Numbered from the stretch's first letter, positions 1 through 6,967 are shown. The stretch is DNA of 13,249 bases from JAZLDV01 sp045614925 (GCA_045614925.1 JAZLDV010000103.1:1-13249); one strand, 5' to 3'. Numbers and translations are program-made. Notes: generated by a model from the letters alone, not told the origin.

Positions 1-1
1 A

Positions 2-787
2 ATAGGTGAAGAAGTTAATGAAGCATGGGGAAGTGGAGTCTATATACATATAGGAGATAAGATAACTTTAAAAGATCTTCTTTATGGTGTGCTTTTAAGA
101 AGTGGGAATGATGCTTGTATGACTCTAGCAAAAAATGTAGCGGGTGATGTAGATAAATTTGTTGATATGATGAATAAAAAAGCAAGTGAATTAGGGATGA
201 ATAATACTCATTTTTCAAATCCTACAGGACTAGATGAGGAAGATGATGGAAATCAGTCCAGTGCTTATGATATCGCAGTATTAATGTCTTATTGCAGCCA
301 AAATCCTATCTTTAATGAAATAGTAAGTAGTAAAGAGTATGTAAGGGAAGATGGGAATGGGAAATGGCATAATAAAAATAGATTGCTTAAAGAATATAAA
401 TATTGTGTGGGTGGTAAAACTGGTTTTACGACTAAAGCAAAAAGAACTTTGGTAACAAGAGCTATCAAAGATGGGATGTCGCTTGTTATTGTGACATTGA
501 ATTGTGGGAATGATTTTGATTTTCATAAAGAAAAATATGAACAATGTTTTGATATGTTAAAAAAGCAGATTGTTTTAAATAGAGGAATATATAATTACAA
601 GGGACATAGTTTTGTAATAGATGATGATATATTTTACTATAAGAAAAGTGATGTGAGTTATTTTGTTCATGATAATCAGATTGATCTGTTTGTGGGATAT
701 AAGAAAATAATGAATGTGAAAGTTATACATCCATGTTTATCTGTTCTTATATATGCATATATATTATTAGGTGATTATTTTGGATAA
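2..787 (+). CDS. dacB: D-alanyl-D-alanine carboxypeptidase, sporulation DacB-like (5' end outside window)
   Basis: This is a serine D,D-carboxypeptidase of the S11 family (low-molecular-weight penicillin-binding protein), which trims the terminal D-Ala of peptidoglycan stem peptides. The frame is open from base 2, so the start, signal peptide and SxxK active-site motif lie upstream; 261 residues are visible. The second motif, SGN, is at visible residues 34-36 (LLRSGNDAC). The third, KTG, is at 139-141 (GGKTGFTTKAKRTLV). A short C-terminal beta-rich tail follows, ending in a hydrophobic stretch of about 15 residues that would act as a membrane anchor. The gene abuts spmA and spmB, the arrangement of the Bacillus subtilis dacB operon, where DacB lowers spore-cortex cross-linking under sigma-E. 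That context, not the domain alone, favours DacB over the vegetative DacA or DacF. A GTG at 89 is an internal valine codon, not the start. Confidence 0.85.
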   Translation: MGEEVNEAWGSGVYIHIGDKITLKDLLYGVLLRSGNDACMTLAKNVAGDVDKFVDMMNKKASELGMNNTHFSNPTGLDEEDDGNQSSAYDIAVLMSYCSQNPIFNEIVSSKEYVREDGNGKWHNKNRLLKEYKYCVGGKTGFTTKAKRTLVTRAIKDGMSLVIVTLNCGNDFDFHKEKYEQCFDMLKKQIVLNRGIYNYKGHSFVIDDDIFYYKKSDVSYFVHDNQIDLFVGYKKIMNVKVIHPCLSVLIYAYILLGDYFG

Positions 788-1340
788 AGTTTTTAAATAT
801 GGAATGCTCATATTTCTGGTTATAGGAATATGCACGAATAATACGAATAATATGATGGATGGAATAATGAATGCTCCTAAGGCTGTTTATGATTTAGTAT
901 TAACTCTTATTTTATCTGCATGTTTATGGGGTGGATTTTTAAATATTATTGAAAAAAGTGGTTTTATGAATATGTTTTCTTATATTTTAAAACCGCTTTT
1001 AAAATTAATATATGGGTCTATTATCAATAATAAATCGATATATAATTATTTGTCTTTAAATGTATTGTCTAATCTAATAGGGTTAGGGACATTATCTTGT
1101 GTGAGTGGGATTCATGCGTTTAAAGAAATGTATAATGAAAAAGGCTATGTATGTAGAGAAATGTTAACTTTGGTTATATTTAATAGTGCTGGATTTACTT
1201 TATATCCTGCATCGATTATTATGCTTAGAAAATCTATGGGATCTATTTTATTATATGAATTTTATCCTTATATGATTGTGATAAGTGTTGTTGTATTAAT
1301 ATGTGGTCTTATTGTACAAAGAGTGATTGATCATGAATAA
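780..1340 (+). CDS. spmA: Spore maturation protein A
   Basis: This is an integral membrane protein of the nucleoside-recognition/Gate domain family. In Bacillus subtilis SpmA acts with SpmB in spore core dehydration and heat resistance; the transported substrate is not established. It has 186 residues against roughly 195 in Bacillus and several hydrophobic segments: about 7-17, a helix in the LILSACLWGG region, the LTLVIFNSAGF region, and a C-terminal span before VQRVIDHE. The segments LWGGFLNIIEKSG and GFTLYPASIIMLR match family signatures. I prefer the TTG at 780 over an in-frame GTG at 771, because AGGTGAT (769-775) sits about 5 bases before the TTG, whereas the GTG lies inside that Shine-Dalgarno sequence. 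The gene overlaps the end of the carboxypeptidase by 8 bases, so translation is probably coupled. Codon use is rich in ATA, unlike the housekeeping genes downstream. Confidence 0.87.
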   Translation: MDKVFKYGMLIFLVIGICTNNTNNMMDGIMNAPKAVYDLVLTLILSACLWGGFLNIIEKSGFMNMFSYILKPLLKLIYGSIINNKSIYNYLSLNVLSNLIGLGTLSCVSGIHAFKEMYNEKGYVCREMLTLVIFNSAGFTLYPASIIMLRKSMGSILLYEFYPYMIVISVVVLICGLIVQRVIDHE

Positions 1341-1833
1341 AGTTATGATTGTATTTTTATGTATATTATTTATATATTGTGTTTATAAAAAGATTAATGT
1401 ATTTGAATTATATATAGAAGGGGTTAAAAAATCATTGAGTCTAGTTATACCTATTTTTACATCAATGATGGCTTTTTTACTATTTGTTACATTATTAAAA
1501 GAATGTGGACTTATTCATATACTAAGCACATGTTTTTCTAATGTTATTCCTATACCTGTAGAATTATTACTTATAGGAATATTAAGACCAATAAGTGCAA
1601 ATGCAGCATTATCTTATTTATATACAATATATAATCAATTTGGTGTAGATCATATTTATAGTTTATTTGCGACACTTATACAATGTTCAAGTGATACGAC
1701 ATTTTATGTTGTGACATTGTATTTTTCTTCTATCCATATAAATGATACTCGATATGCATTAAAATTAGGAATTTTTATGGATTGTCTTGCATTTATTATC
1801 GCATTTTTATTTTTTTTAAAAATGATTGTTTAA
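1333..1833 (+). CDS. spmB: Spore maturation protein B
   Basis: This is the partner of SpmA, also a multi-span membrane protein with the Gate domain, 166 residues long. Family signatures are clear: RPISANAALSYL in place of the Bacillus RPLSGSGALG-type motif, and QCSSDTTFYVVTLYFSS in place of QGSTETTFYVLAVYFGS (remembered family motifs). Hydrophobic segments cover the N-terminus, the LVIPIFTSMMAFLLFVTLL region, and the C-terminus ending IIAFLFFLKMIV. The ATG at 1333 overlaps the spmA stop by 8 bases; an in-frame TTG at 1327 is possible but has no better ribosome binding site. The short overlaps on both sides of spmA indicate one co-transcribed, coupled unit with the carboxypeptidase. In Bacillus this operon is expressed in the mother cell under sigma-E; that promoter would lie upstream of this window. 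Identification is good; the biochemical role is unknown even in the model organism. Confidence 0.88.
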   Translation: MNKVMIVFLCILFIYCVYKKINVFELYIEGVKKSLSLVIPIFTSMMAFLLFVTLLKECGLIHILSTCFSNVIPIPVELLLIGILRPISANAALSYLYTIYNQFGVDHIYSLFATLIQCSSDTTFYVVTLYFSSIHINDTRYALKLGIFMDCLAFIIAFLFFLKMIV

Positions 1834-1853
1834 TTAAAAAATATGTGTATAAT
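1826..1853 (+). promoter_or_regulatory. Candidate sigma-A promoter for rluB
   Basis: TTGTTT at 1826-1831 and a perfect TATAAT at 1848-1853 are separated by 16 bases, placing the likely transcript start near 1860, just before the rluB Shine-Dalgarno sequence. The -35 box overlaps the last codons of spmB. It would let the vegetative rluB be expressed independently of the sporulation genes upstream. The -10 is strong and the -35 weak. Confidence 0.5.
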
Positions 1854-1877
1854 GGTGTAAGGAAAGGACGTGATACT

Positions 1878-2624
1878 GTGGAAAGACTACAAAAAGCAAT
1901 TGCTGCAAGCGGTTATACTTCTAGAAGAAAAGCGGAAGAATTAATTGCACAAGGAAGAGTCAAAGTCAATGGTGAGGTCGTAAGTGAACAAGGATTTAAA
2001 GTAAAACAAGGTGATTTGATTCAAATTGATGGAAAACCATTAGAAGGGGAAAATAAAGTTTATTATTTATTTTATAAACCAAAGAGCTGTATTTGTACAT
2101 TAAGTGATGAATTAGGAAGAACAACAGTTATTGATTATTTCCCTGAAGTAAAAGAAAGAATTTATCCTGTTGGACGTTTAGACTATGATACAACTGGAGT
2201 ATTATTAATGAGTAATGATGGTGAATTTGCAAATCTTATGATGCATCCTTCTTCACATTTAGAAAAAATTTATGAAGTTACACTTGATGGTTTAGTAAAA
2301 GGTGAAACATTACACAAGTTAGAAACTGGTGTATATTTAGAAGGGGTAAAAACATTACCTTGTAAAATTAAAGTCACTGGTAAAGATACTGAACATAAAA
2401 CTACTATGTTAATGATTAAATTAGTAGAAGGTAAAAACAGACAGGTTAAGAAAATGTTTGAAATGATGGGTCATAAAGTTAAAAGATTACATCGTATCAA
2501 AGTAGGGATTATTGATCTTAAAGGATTAAAACCTGGTGAATATCGTATGTTAAAACCTCAAGAAGTTAAAGATTTAAAGAAATTAGCAATGACTAAAAAA
2601 CAAAACAATAAATACAAAAAATAG
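1878..2624 (+). CDS. rluB: 23S rRNA pseudouridine synthase, RluB/RsuA family
   Basis: This cytoplasmic enzyme isomerises a uridine of 23S rRNA to pseudouridine (position 2605 in Escherichia coli numbering for RluB). It has 248 residues. An S4 RNA-binding domain occupies about residues 1-60 (RLQKAIAASGYTSRRKAEEL, then GRVKVNGE). The catalytic domain carries VGRLDYDTTGVLLMSNDGE, whose Asp102 is the expected catalytic aspartate, and the C-terminal family signature GKNRQVKKMFEMMGHKVKRL. I place the start at the GTG at 1878, giving the usual N-terminus (M)ERLQKAIA. An AAGGAAAGGA ribosome binding site lies about 9 bases upstream. An open frame continues back to 1782 but only yields non-homologous residues overlapping spmB. 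RluB follows spmB in Bacillus subtilis too, which supports orthology. RluB is favoured over RsuA or RluF by that synteny; the exact target base is inferred. Confidence 0.93.
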   Translation: MERLQKAIAASGYTSRRKAEELIAQGRVKVNGEVVSEQGFKVKQGDLIQIDGKPLEGENKVYYLFYKPKSCICTLSDELGRTTVIDYFPEVKERIYPVGRLDYDTTGVLLMSNDGEFANLMMHPSSHLEKIYEVTLDGLVKGETLHKLETGVYLEGVKTLPCKIKVTGKDTEHKTTMLMIKLVEGKNRQVKKMFEMMGHKVKRLHRIKVGIIDLKGLKPGEYRMLKPQEVKDLKKLAMTKKQNNKYKK

Positions 2625-2630
2625 TATTCT

Positions 2631-2660
2631 AGACAAAATCATAATTGATTTTGTCTTTTT
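2631..2660 (+). terminator. Rho-independent terminator after rluB
   Basis: A perfect 10-bp stem (AGACAAAATC at 2631-2640 with GATTTTGTCT at 2647-2656) and a 6-base loop run into TTTTATTT, 7 bases after the rluB stop codon. This ends the dacB-spmA-spmB-rluB transcript before it meets the opposing ferredoxin gene. Confidence 0.88.
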
Positions 2661-2672
2661 ATTTAAATATTA

Positions 2673-2704
2673 GTAAATAAAAAAATCCCTTAAAGGGATT
2701 TTTT
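2673..2704 (-). terminator. Terminator of the ferredoxin gene, possibly bidirectional
   Basis: An 11-bp stem (2680-2690 with 2694-2704, core TCCCT/AGGGA) has a 3-base loop. It is flanked by A's on one side and T's on the other, so it can work in both directions. On the minus strand it lies 7 bases past the ferredoxin stop and is followed by a T-rich tail. With the preceding hairpin it separates two convergent genes. Confidence 0.8.
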
Positions 2705-2711
2705 ATTTGGA

Positions 2712-2894
2712 TTATTCTTTTACGATTGCAGCTACAGGGCAAGCAGCTAAAGCAGCATCAGCATCTGCTTCTAATTCAGCAGGTACATCACCCATGATGT
2801 TTTCAGCTAATCCATCAGCATTTAAATCAAATACGTCTGGGCATACAGCTGTACAAGCTCCACATCCAATACATCCGTCTGTTACTTTATACAT
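2712..2894 (-). CDS. fer: Ferredoxin, single [4Fe-4S] type
   Basis: This is a small cytoplasmic electron carrier of 60 residues. The sequence CIGCGACTAVCPDVF supplies Cys8, Cys11 and Cys14, and AACPVAAI supplies Cys52; together these are the four ligands of one [4Fe-4S] cluster. Only one CxxCxxC motif is present, so this is not the eight-Cys clostridial two-cluster form. It resembles the Bacillus Fer and Thermotoga type. Cys18 matches the extra cysteine that forms a disulfide in the Thermotoga protein, but no second free cysteine exists here. The protein is acidic, with an Asp/Glu/Ala-rich middle, as usual. The start is well supported by AGAGGAGGAA about 7 bases before the ATG on the minus strand. 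It stands alone with its own promoter and terminator, and no redox partner is adjacent. The plus-strand open frame across it is antisense and not a gene. Confidence 0.94.
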   Translation of the reverse strand: MYKVTDGCIGCGACTAVCPDVFDLNADGLAENIMGDVPAELEADADAALAACPVAAIVKE

Positions 2895-2926
2895 AATTTA
2901 TTCCTCCTCTAAAATTATATGTATAC

Positions 2927-2955
2927 ATTATAACCTATTTAGAATAAATTTTAAA
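2927..2955 (-). promoter_or_regulatory. Sigma-A promoter for the ferredoxin gene
   Basis: Read on the minus strand, TTTAAA (2955-2950) and a perfect TATAAT (2932-2927) are 17 bases apart. The predicted start is about 26 bases before the ATG, leaving room for the AGAGGAGG ribosome binding site at 2903-2910. It points away from the promoter at 2981. Confidence 0.7.
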
Positions 2956-2980
2956 GTATATTTTAATAATTTGTAAGTTA

Positions 2981-2989
2981 TGTTATAAT
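2981..2989 (+). promoter_or_regulatory. Extended -10 promoter for the 3005-6967 gene cluster
   Basis: TGTTATAAT is an exact TGnTATAAT extended -10 element. The base run 17 upstream (TTTTAA at about 2961) is a poor -35, which extended -10 promoters tolerate. The expected start near 2996 would leave only about 9 bases before the ATG at 3005, so the mRNA may be nearly leaderless or a second promoter may exist. It lies back to back with the ferredoxin promoter. Confidence 0.5.
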
Positions 2990-3004
2990 GTTATGGGTGA
3001 TATT

Positions 3005-3685
3005 ATGGAAAATGAAACTAGAATGAGTAAATATAAAGAATTAAGAGAAAAAATTAGAGCAGAAATGGATATTGAGCAAACTTCTCAATTAGAAAAAGAA
3101 GAAGACGATGATTATCTTGGATTTATGGTAAAGACATATAATGATATTACTTATGATAAAGATGATGAATTTGCCGCACAAAAATATGATGCTAAAATGG
3201 AAATCTTAAATAAAATTAAACAAATGAATACAGAACCAGTTAAAGAAAAGAAATCTTTCTTTAAAGAAAAAAATAAAGAGACTTCTGATTCAAATCATAA
3301 AAAACTATCTTTTTTAGAAAAGTTAGCACGTTTATCTTCTGAAGAAGATAAAGAAAAATTAAAAGAATTTCAAAAAGAAGAGAATGAACAATTAATCAAA
3401 GAAGAACAAATTACTGAAGAACCAGTGGAAAATATTATAAAAGAACAATCTGATGTAAAATCAGAAGATGCAGATATGAATCATTCGTTATTAGATTTTG
3501 TATCATTATTAAAAAAAGATGATATACAAAAAGTAGTAAAAGAAGATAAAATGAATGAAGTCAAAGAAACTGATAATGAAGAATTAGAAGAAGATGAACC
3601 AAGAGATATAACTGATTATATTATTATCGGGTTAATGATCGCTCTTGTTGCTATCTTTTTATTAATTGTTAAACAGATGTTTTAA
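3005..3685 (+). CDS. Acidic, charged protein with C-terminal membrane anchor, function unknown
   Basis: I do not recognise a family. The protein has 226 residues. Positions 1 to about 200 are almost entirely hydrophilic and very rich in Glu, Lys and Asp, with no signal peptide and long runs likely to be coiled coil or disordered (for example EEDKEKLKEFQKEE). A single hydrophobic segment at about 205-222 (YIIIGLMIALVAIFLLIV) is followed by only KQMF, which is a tail-anchored layout with the bulk in the cytoplasm. Short hydrophobic patches (KLSFLEKLARLSS and HSLLDFVSLLKKDD) could be docking motifs. The ATG at 3005 is preferred because GGGTGA lies just upstream; an in-frame ATG at 2993 lies at the edge of the promoter -10. 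It precedes cmk by 12 bases and is the first gene of the cmk-der-gpsA unit. A scaffold or envelope/division-linked role is only a guess. Confidence 0.75.
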   Translation: MENETRMSKYKELREKIRAEMDIEQTSQLEKEEDDDYLGFMVKTYNDITYDKDDEFAAQKYDAKMEILNKIKQMNTEPVKEKKSFFKEKNKETSDSNHKKLSFLEKLARLSSEEDKEKLKEFQKEENEQLIKEEQITEEPVENIIKEQSDVKSEDADMNHSLLDFVSLLKKDDIQKVVKEDKMNEVKETDNEELEEDEPRDITDYIIIGLMIALVAIFLLIVKQMF

Positions 3686-3697
3686 AGGAGGACCAAT

Positions 3698-4357
3698 ATG
3701 TCAAAAATTACAATTGCGATTGATGGACCAGCAGCAGCTGGTAAATCTACTATTGCTAAATTAGTTTCGAAAAAATTAAATTATACATATATTGATACAG
3801 GTGCAATGTATAGATGTGTAGCTTATTATAGTTTAAAAAATAATATTGATCCTAAAGATGAACAAAAAGTGTGTGCATTATTAGGTGAGATTTGTATTGA
3901 TATGAGACCTGATGGAACTATTTATTTAAATGAAGAAAATGTTTCATCGCTAATTAGACAAAATGAAGTGTCTATGTGTGCAAGTACTGTAGCTTCTTAT
4001 GGACCTGTAAGAGAATTTTTAGTACAACAGCAAAGATTAATGGCTAAAAATGGTGGAGTTATCTTAGATGGTAGAGATATTGGAACTGTTGTTTTACCAG
4101 ATGCAGAACTTAAAATCTATCAGATTGCAAGTATAGAATGTAGAGCTATTCGTAGACATAAAGAAAATATCGAAAGAGGAATTGAATCTTCATTAGAAGA
4201 TATTAAATTAGAAATTGCAAAAAGAGATGAGCAAGATATGAATAGAGCAATTTCTCCTTTGAAAAAAGCAGAAGATGCTGTAGAATTAGACACATCTTCT
4301 ATGACTTTAGATGAAGTTGTAGATGCTGTGATGAAATTAGTAGAAGAAAGAATTTAA
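3698..4357 (+). CDS. cmk: Cytidylate kinase
   Basis: This enzyme phosphorylates CMP and dCMP to the diphosphates with ATP, in the cytoplasm, recycling pyrimidine nucleotides from RNA and lipid metabolism. Its 219 residues are the normal length for the bacterial family. The P-loop GPAAAGKST is at residues 10-18. The NMP-binding strand/helix DTGAMYR follows at about 33-39. The signature LDGRDIGTVVLPDA is in the middle, and the lid-type region RAIRRHKEN...KRDEQDMNRAISPLKKA lies toward the C-terminus. A very strong ribosome binding site (AAAGGAGG) sits directly after the preceding stop codon, so this gene is probably translated more efficiently than its upstream neighbour. It is followed 16 bases later by der. 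The cmk-der-gpsA neighbourhood is conserved in Bacillus, but the rpsA-like gene often found after cmk is absent. Confidence 0.97.
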   Translation: MSKITIAIDGPAAAGKSTIAKLVSKKLNYTYIDTGAMYRCVAYYSLKNNIDPKDEQKVCALLGEICIDMRPDGTIYLNEENVSSLIRQNEVSMCASTVASYGPVREFLVQQQRLMAKNGGVILDGRDIGTVVLPDAELKIYQIASIECRAIRRHKENIERGIESSLEDIKLEIAKRDEQDMNRAISPLKKAEDAVELDTSSMTLDEVVDAVMKLVEERI

Positions 4358-4373
4358 TAAAGGATGTGAATAT

Positions 4374-5681
4374 ATGATAAAAGGTGTTGTTGCGATTGTA
4401 GGTCGTGCAAATGTAGGAAAATCAACGATTTTTAATCGTATTGTTGGTGAAAGAGTTTCTATCGTAGAAGATATTCCAGGTGTTACTCGTGATCGTATTT
4501 ATGCGAATGCAACTTGGTTAACAAGAGAATTTAGAGTTATTGATACAGGTGGTATCGAATTAGCAGATGCTACTTTTACAGAACAAATTAAAATGCAAGC
4601 TGAAATAGCAATTGAAGAAGCGGATGTAATTTTATTTGTAGTTAATGGAAGAGAATCATTAACTAAAGAAGATACATATGTTGCTCGTATGCTTCAAAAA
4701 GCAAATAAACCTGTTGTTTTAGCTGTAAACAAAATTGATGATAGTCGTTTTATGGATAATATCTATGATTACTATAGTTTAGGAATTGGTGAACCTATTC
4801 CTGTATCAGGAAGTCATGGTATTGGTATTGGTGATGTTTTAGATCAGATTATTCAATTATTACCTGAAAAGCAAGAAGATGAAGTGACTGATGAAATTCG
4901 TTTTTCAATTATTGGAAGACCTAATGTTGGTAAATCATCTTTAACGAATGCGCTTTTAGGTGAAGAACGTGTAATTGTATCAGATGTAGAAGGAACTACT
5001 AGAGATGCAATTGATACTTCTTTTGAAAGAGATGGACAAAAATATAGAGTTATCGATACTGCAGGTATGAGAAAGAAAGGTAAAATATATGAATCTGTAG
5101 AAAAATATTCAATTTTACGTGCTTTATCTGCTGTAGAAAAAAGTGATGTTGTATTGGTTGTAGTTGATGGTGAACGTGGTATTATTGAACAAGATAAACA
5201 CGTTGCAGGTAATGCACATGAGGCTGGAAAAGGTGTTATCTTAGTTGTTAATAAATGGGATTTAGTTCAAAAAGACGAAAAGACAATGCAAAAAATGGAA
5301 AAAGAATTAAGAGAACAATTTAAATATTTAGATTATGCTCCAATTGTCTTTGTTTCTGCAAAAGAAAATAAACGTGTTCATTTATTATTACCTTTAATTC
5401 AGGAAGTTTATGAAAATAATAGAAAACGTGTTGCAACAAGTGTATTAAATGATATTTTAATTGATGCACAGACAATGAATCCAACTACGACATTTAATGG
5501 TGGAAGATTAAAAATTTATTACGCTAACCAAGTGGCAATCTGTCCTCCAACATTTGTATTATTTACAAATGATCCACAATATTTACATTTCAGTTATAAG
5601 AGATATCTTGAAAATAGATTGAGAGATGCTTTTGGATTCGAAGGTGCTCCAATTCATATTATTTGTAGAAAGAGGGATTAG
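4374..5681 (+). CDS. der: Ribosome-associated GTPase Der (EngA)
   Basis: This is an essential tandem GTPase that helps mature the 50S ribosomal subunit. It has 435 residues, the standard length. GTPase domain 1 has GRANVGKS (10-17), GVTRD (36-40), DTGGI (57-61) and NKID (119-122). Domain 2 has GRPNVGKS (181-188), GTTRD (207-211), DTAGM (228-232) and NKWD (293-296). A C-terminal KH-like domain of about 100 residues contains the family segment SYKRYLENRLRDAFGFEGAP. The first P-loop has Ala12 where Pro is usual. The start is ATG with AAAGGATGTG about 6 bases before it. The stop is followed after a single base by gpsA, so the two are almost certainly translationally linked, as they also neighbour each other in Bacillus subtilis. 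Confidence 0.98.
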   Translation: MIKGVVAIVGRANVGKSTIFNRIVGERVSIVEDIPGVTRDRIYANATWLTREFRVIDTGGIELADATFTEQIKMQAEIAIEEADVILFVVNGRESLTKEDTYVARMLQKANKPVVLAVNKIDDSRFMDNIYDYYSLGIGEPIPVSGSHGIGIGDVLDQIIQLLPEKQEDEVTDEIRFSIIGRPNVGKSSLTNALLGEERVIVSDVEGTTRDAIDTSFERDGQKYRVIDTAGMRKKGKIYESVEKYSILRALSAVEKSDVVLVVVDGERGIIEQDKHVAGNAHEAGKGVILVVNKWDLVQKDEKTMQKMEKELREQFKYLDYAPIVFVSAKENKRVHLLLPLIQEVYENNRKRVATSVLNDILIDAQTMNPTTTFNGGRLKIYYANQVAICPPTFVLFTNDPQYLHFSYKRYLENRLRDAFGFEGAPIHIICRKRD

Positions 5682-5682
5682 T

Positions 5683-6693
5683 ATGAGTAAAGTTGCTATT
5701 TTAGGAACAGGAAGCTGGGCAACAGGATTAGCTAGAGTTTTAAATGATAATGGTCATAATGTTTTAATGTATGGTATTGATCAAAGTGAAATTGATGATA
5801 TTAATATTAGACATTGTAATTATAAATATTTTAAAGATGTTGTATTAGAAGAAGAGATTGAAGCAACATCGTCTTTAGAAGATACAATTAAAGATGCATC
5901 TTATATTTTAATTACAATTCCTACACAATTTGTAAGAAGTACATTAGAAATGGTAAAACCTTTATTAACACAAAAAGTAACTATTGTTAATGCAGCAAAA
6001 GGATTTGATATGAATACAAATATGCGTATTTCAGATACAATTAGAAGTGTATTTAATGAAGATGAAATTAACCCTGTTGTTTCATTAATTGGACCTTCAC
6101 ATGCTGAAGAAGTTGTTTTAAGAATATTAACTGCTGTATGTTCAGTATCATTAGATGAAGATACTGCTAAAGATGTACAAAAATTATTTAGTAATGGTTA
6201 TTTTAGAGTTTATACAACAACTGATGAAATAGGAGCAGAATATGGTGCGGCTTATAAGAATGTTATTGCTGTAGCATCAGGAATTATCGCAGGATTAAAA
6301 TATGGTGATAATACAAGAGCTGCTTTAATTACAAGAGGATTACATGAAATGTCTTTATATGGTGTAGCTAAAGGTGGACATAGAGATACTTATTTTGGTT
6401 TAACAGGAATTGGAGATTTAATTGTTACATGTTCTTCAGTTCATTCTAGAAATTTCCAGGCAGGTTATGAAATTGGTAAATGCAATCGTGCGATTGGGTT
6501 TATGACTCATAATAAAAAGACCTGTGAAGGTGTAAGAACTTGTAAAGTTATTCATGAAGATGTTAAAAATAATAATTATGGAATAGAAGTCCCTCTTGTG
6601 GATGCTGTTTATCGAGTTTTATATGAAAATGCTATTCCATCTGATGTAATAGATGAATTAATGAGTAGAGTATTAAAATCTGAACAGATTTAA
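5683..6693 (+). CDS. gpsA: Glycerol-3-phosphate dehydrogenase [NAD(P)+]
   Basis: This enzyme reduces dihydroxyacetone phosphate to sn-glycerol-3-phosphate, the backbone for phospholipid synthesis; PlsX, encoded further along, makes the acyl donor for the next step. It has 336 residues. The N-terminal Rossmann motif is ILGTGSWATGLA (6-17), with Ala13 where most homologues have Gly. NAAKGFD (103-109) and GPSHAEEV (137-144) are family signatures. Lys192 in AYKNVIAVASG is the expected catalytic lysine. The C-terminal domain carries NTRAALITRGL and TGIGDLIVTC. I chose the ATG at 5683, preceded by AGAGGGA, because it gives the standard MSKVAILG start; the frame is open further back inside der but codes for nothing conserved. 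It is one base from the der stop. Confidence 0.97.
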   Translation: MSKVAILGTGSWATGLARVLNDNGHNVLMYGIDQSEIDDINIRHCNYKYFKDVVLEEEIEATSSLEDTIKDASYILITIPTQFVRSTLEMVKPLLTQKVTIVNAAKGFDMNTNMRISDTIRSVFNEDEINPVVSLIGPSHAEEVVLRILTAVCSVSLDEDTAKDVQKLFSNGYFRVYTTTDEIGAEYGAAYKNVIAVASGIIAGLKYGDNTRAALITRGLHEMSLYGVAKGGHRDTYFGLTGIGDLIVTCSSVHSRNFQAGYEIGKCNRAIGFMTHNKKTCEGVRTCKVIHEDVKNNNYGIEVPLVDAVYRVLYENAIPSDVIDELMSRVLKSEQI

Positions 6694-6710
6694 TTCTTAT
6701 GCATAATATA
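6684..6710 (+). promoter_or_regulatory. Sigma-K-like promoter motif before the SpoVIF-like gene
   Basis: GAACA (the AC at 6684-6685), then 16 bases, then GCATAATATA (CATAnnnTA at 6702-6710) matches the late mother-cell sigma-K pattern, AC then 16-17 bases then CATAnnnTA. It overlaps the end of gpsA. Against it, a start 5-8 bases downstream would fall inside the ribosome binding site (AGGTGA, 6715-6720), leaving a leader of about 8-10 bases. Confidence 0.35.
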
Positions 6711-6724
6711 TCTTAGGTGATAAA

Positions 6725-6967
6725 ATGAATAAACATGACCGTATTTTAGATAAAGTATCTAAAAAAACGAATGTCTCTAAAAATGATATTCTTTCATTAG
6801 CTCACGATCTTCAAAATAAGAATTTGAGTAATGAAAAGGATATAGAAGAATTTGTTTATAAGGTTTCAAAAATGGCAAATAAAGAAGTTATGCCTGAACA
6901 AATGAAAAAGATTGTTTCGATTATACAAAACAATCAGGTGCCTGAAGATATTGATCACATGCTTTAA
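6725..6967 (+). CDS. spoVIF: SpoVIF-like stage VI sporulation protein
   Basis: This small cytoplasmic protein of 80 residues matches the SpoVIF (YjcC) family as I remember it. The pattern is an N-terminal KKTNVSKNDILSLAHDLQN, then a short stretch ending YKVSKMANKEV, then a helix QMKKIVSIIQNN. In Bacillus SpoVIF is made late in the mother cell under sigma-K and is needed for correct spore-coat assembly. The predicted fold is helical with no membrane segment or signal peptide. Start is ATG with TTAGGTGAT 4 bases before it. The gene sits 31 bases after gpsA and is followed at once by a terminator, so it may be read both from the upstream unit and from its own late promoter (see 6684-6710). Homology is judged by eye over a short protein, so the name carries some risk. 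Confidence 0.72.
   Translation: MNKHDRILDKVSKKTNVSKNDILSLAHDLQNKNLSNEKDIEEFVYKVSKMANKEVMPEQMKKIVSIIQNNQVPEDIDHML

Noticed and set aside
15..218. Minus-strand open frame of 67 codons
   Set aside because: Shadow of the carboxypeptidase frame; no ribosome binding site or conserved motif.
281..544. Minus-strand open frame of 87 codons
   Set aside because: Antisense to the SGN-KTG region of the carboxypeptidase, with Phe/Ile-rich low-complexity content and no family resemblance.
1782..1877. N-terminal extension of rluB
   Set aside because: It overlaps spmB, matches no S4-domain protein, and the GTG at 1878 has a better-placed ribosome binding site.
2707..2976. Open frame on the plus strand rich in Ala/Ser/Thr
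   Set aside because: It is antisense to the ferredoxin, whose cysteine motif, ribosome binding site and promoter are on the minus strand; no ribosome binding site precedes the plus-strand frame.
5626..5682. N-terminal extension of gpsA inside der
   Set aside because: GpsA proteins start just before the ILGxGSW motif, and the ATG at 5683 provides exactly that with a ribosome binding site.
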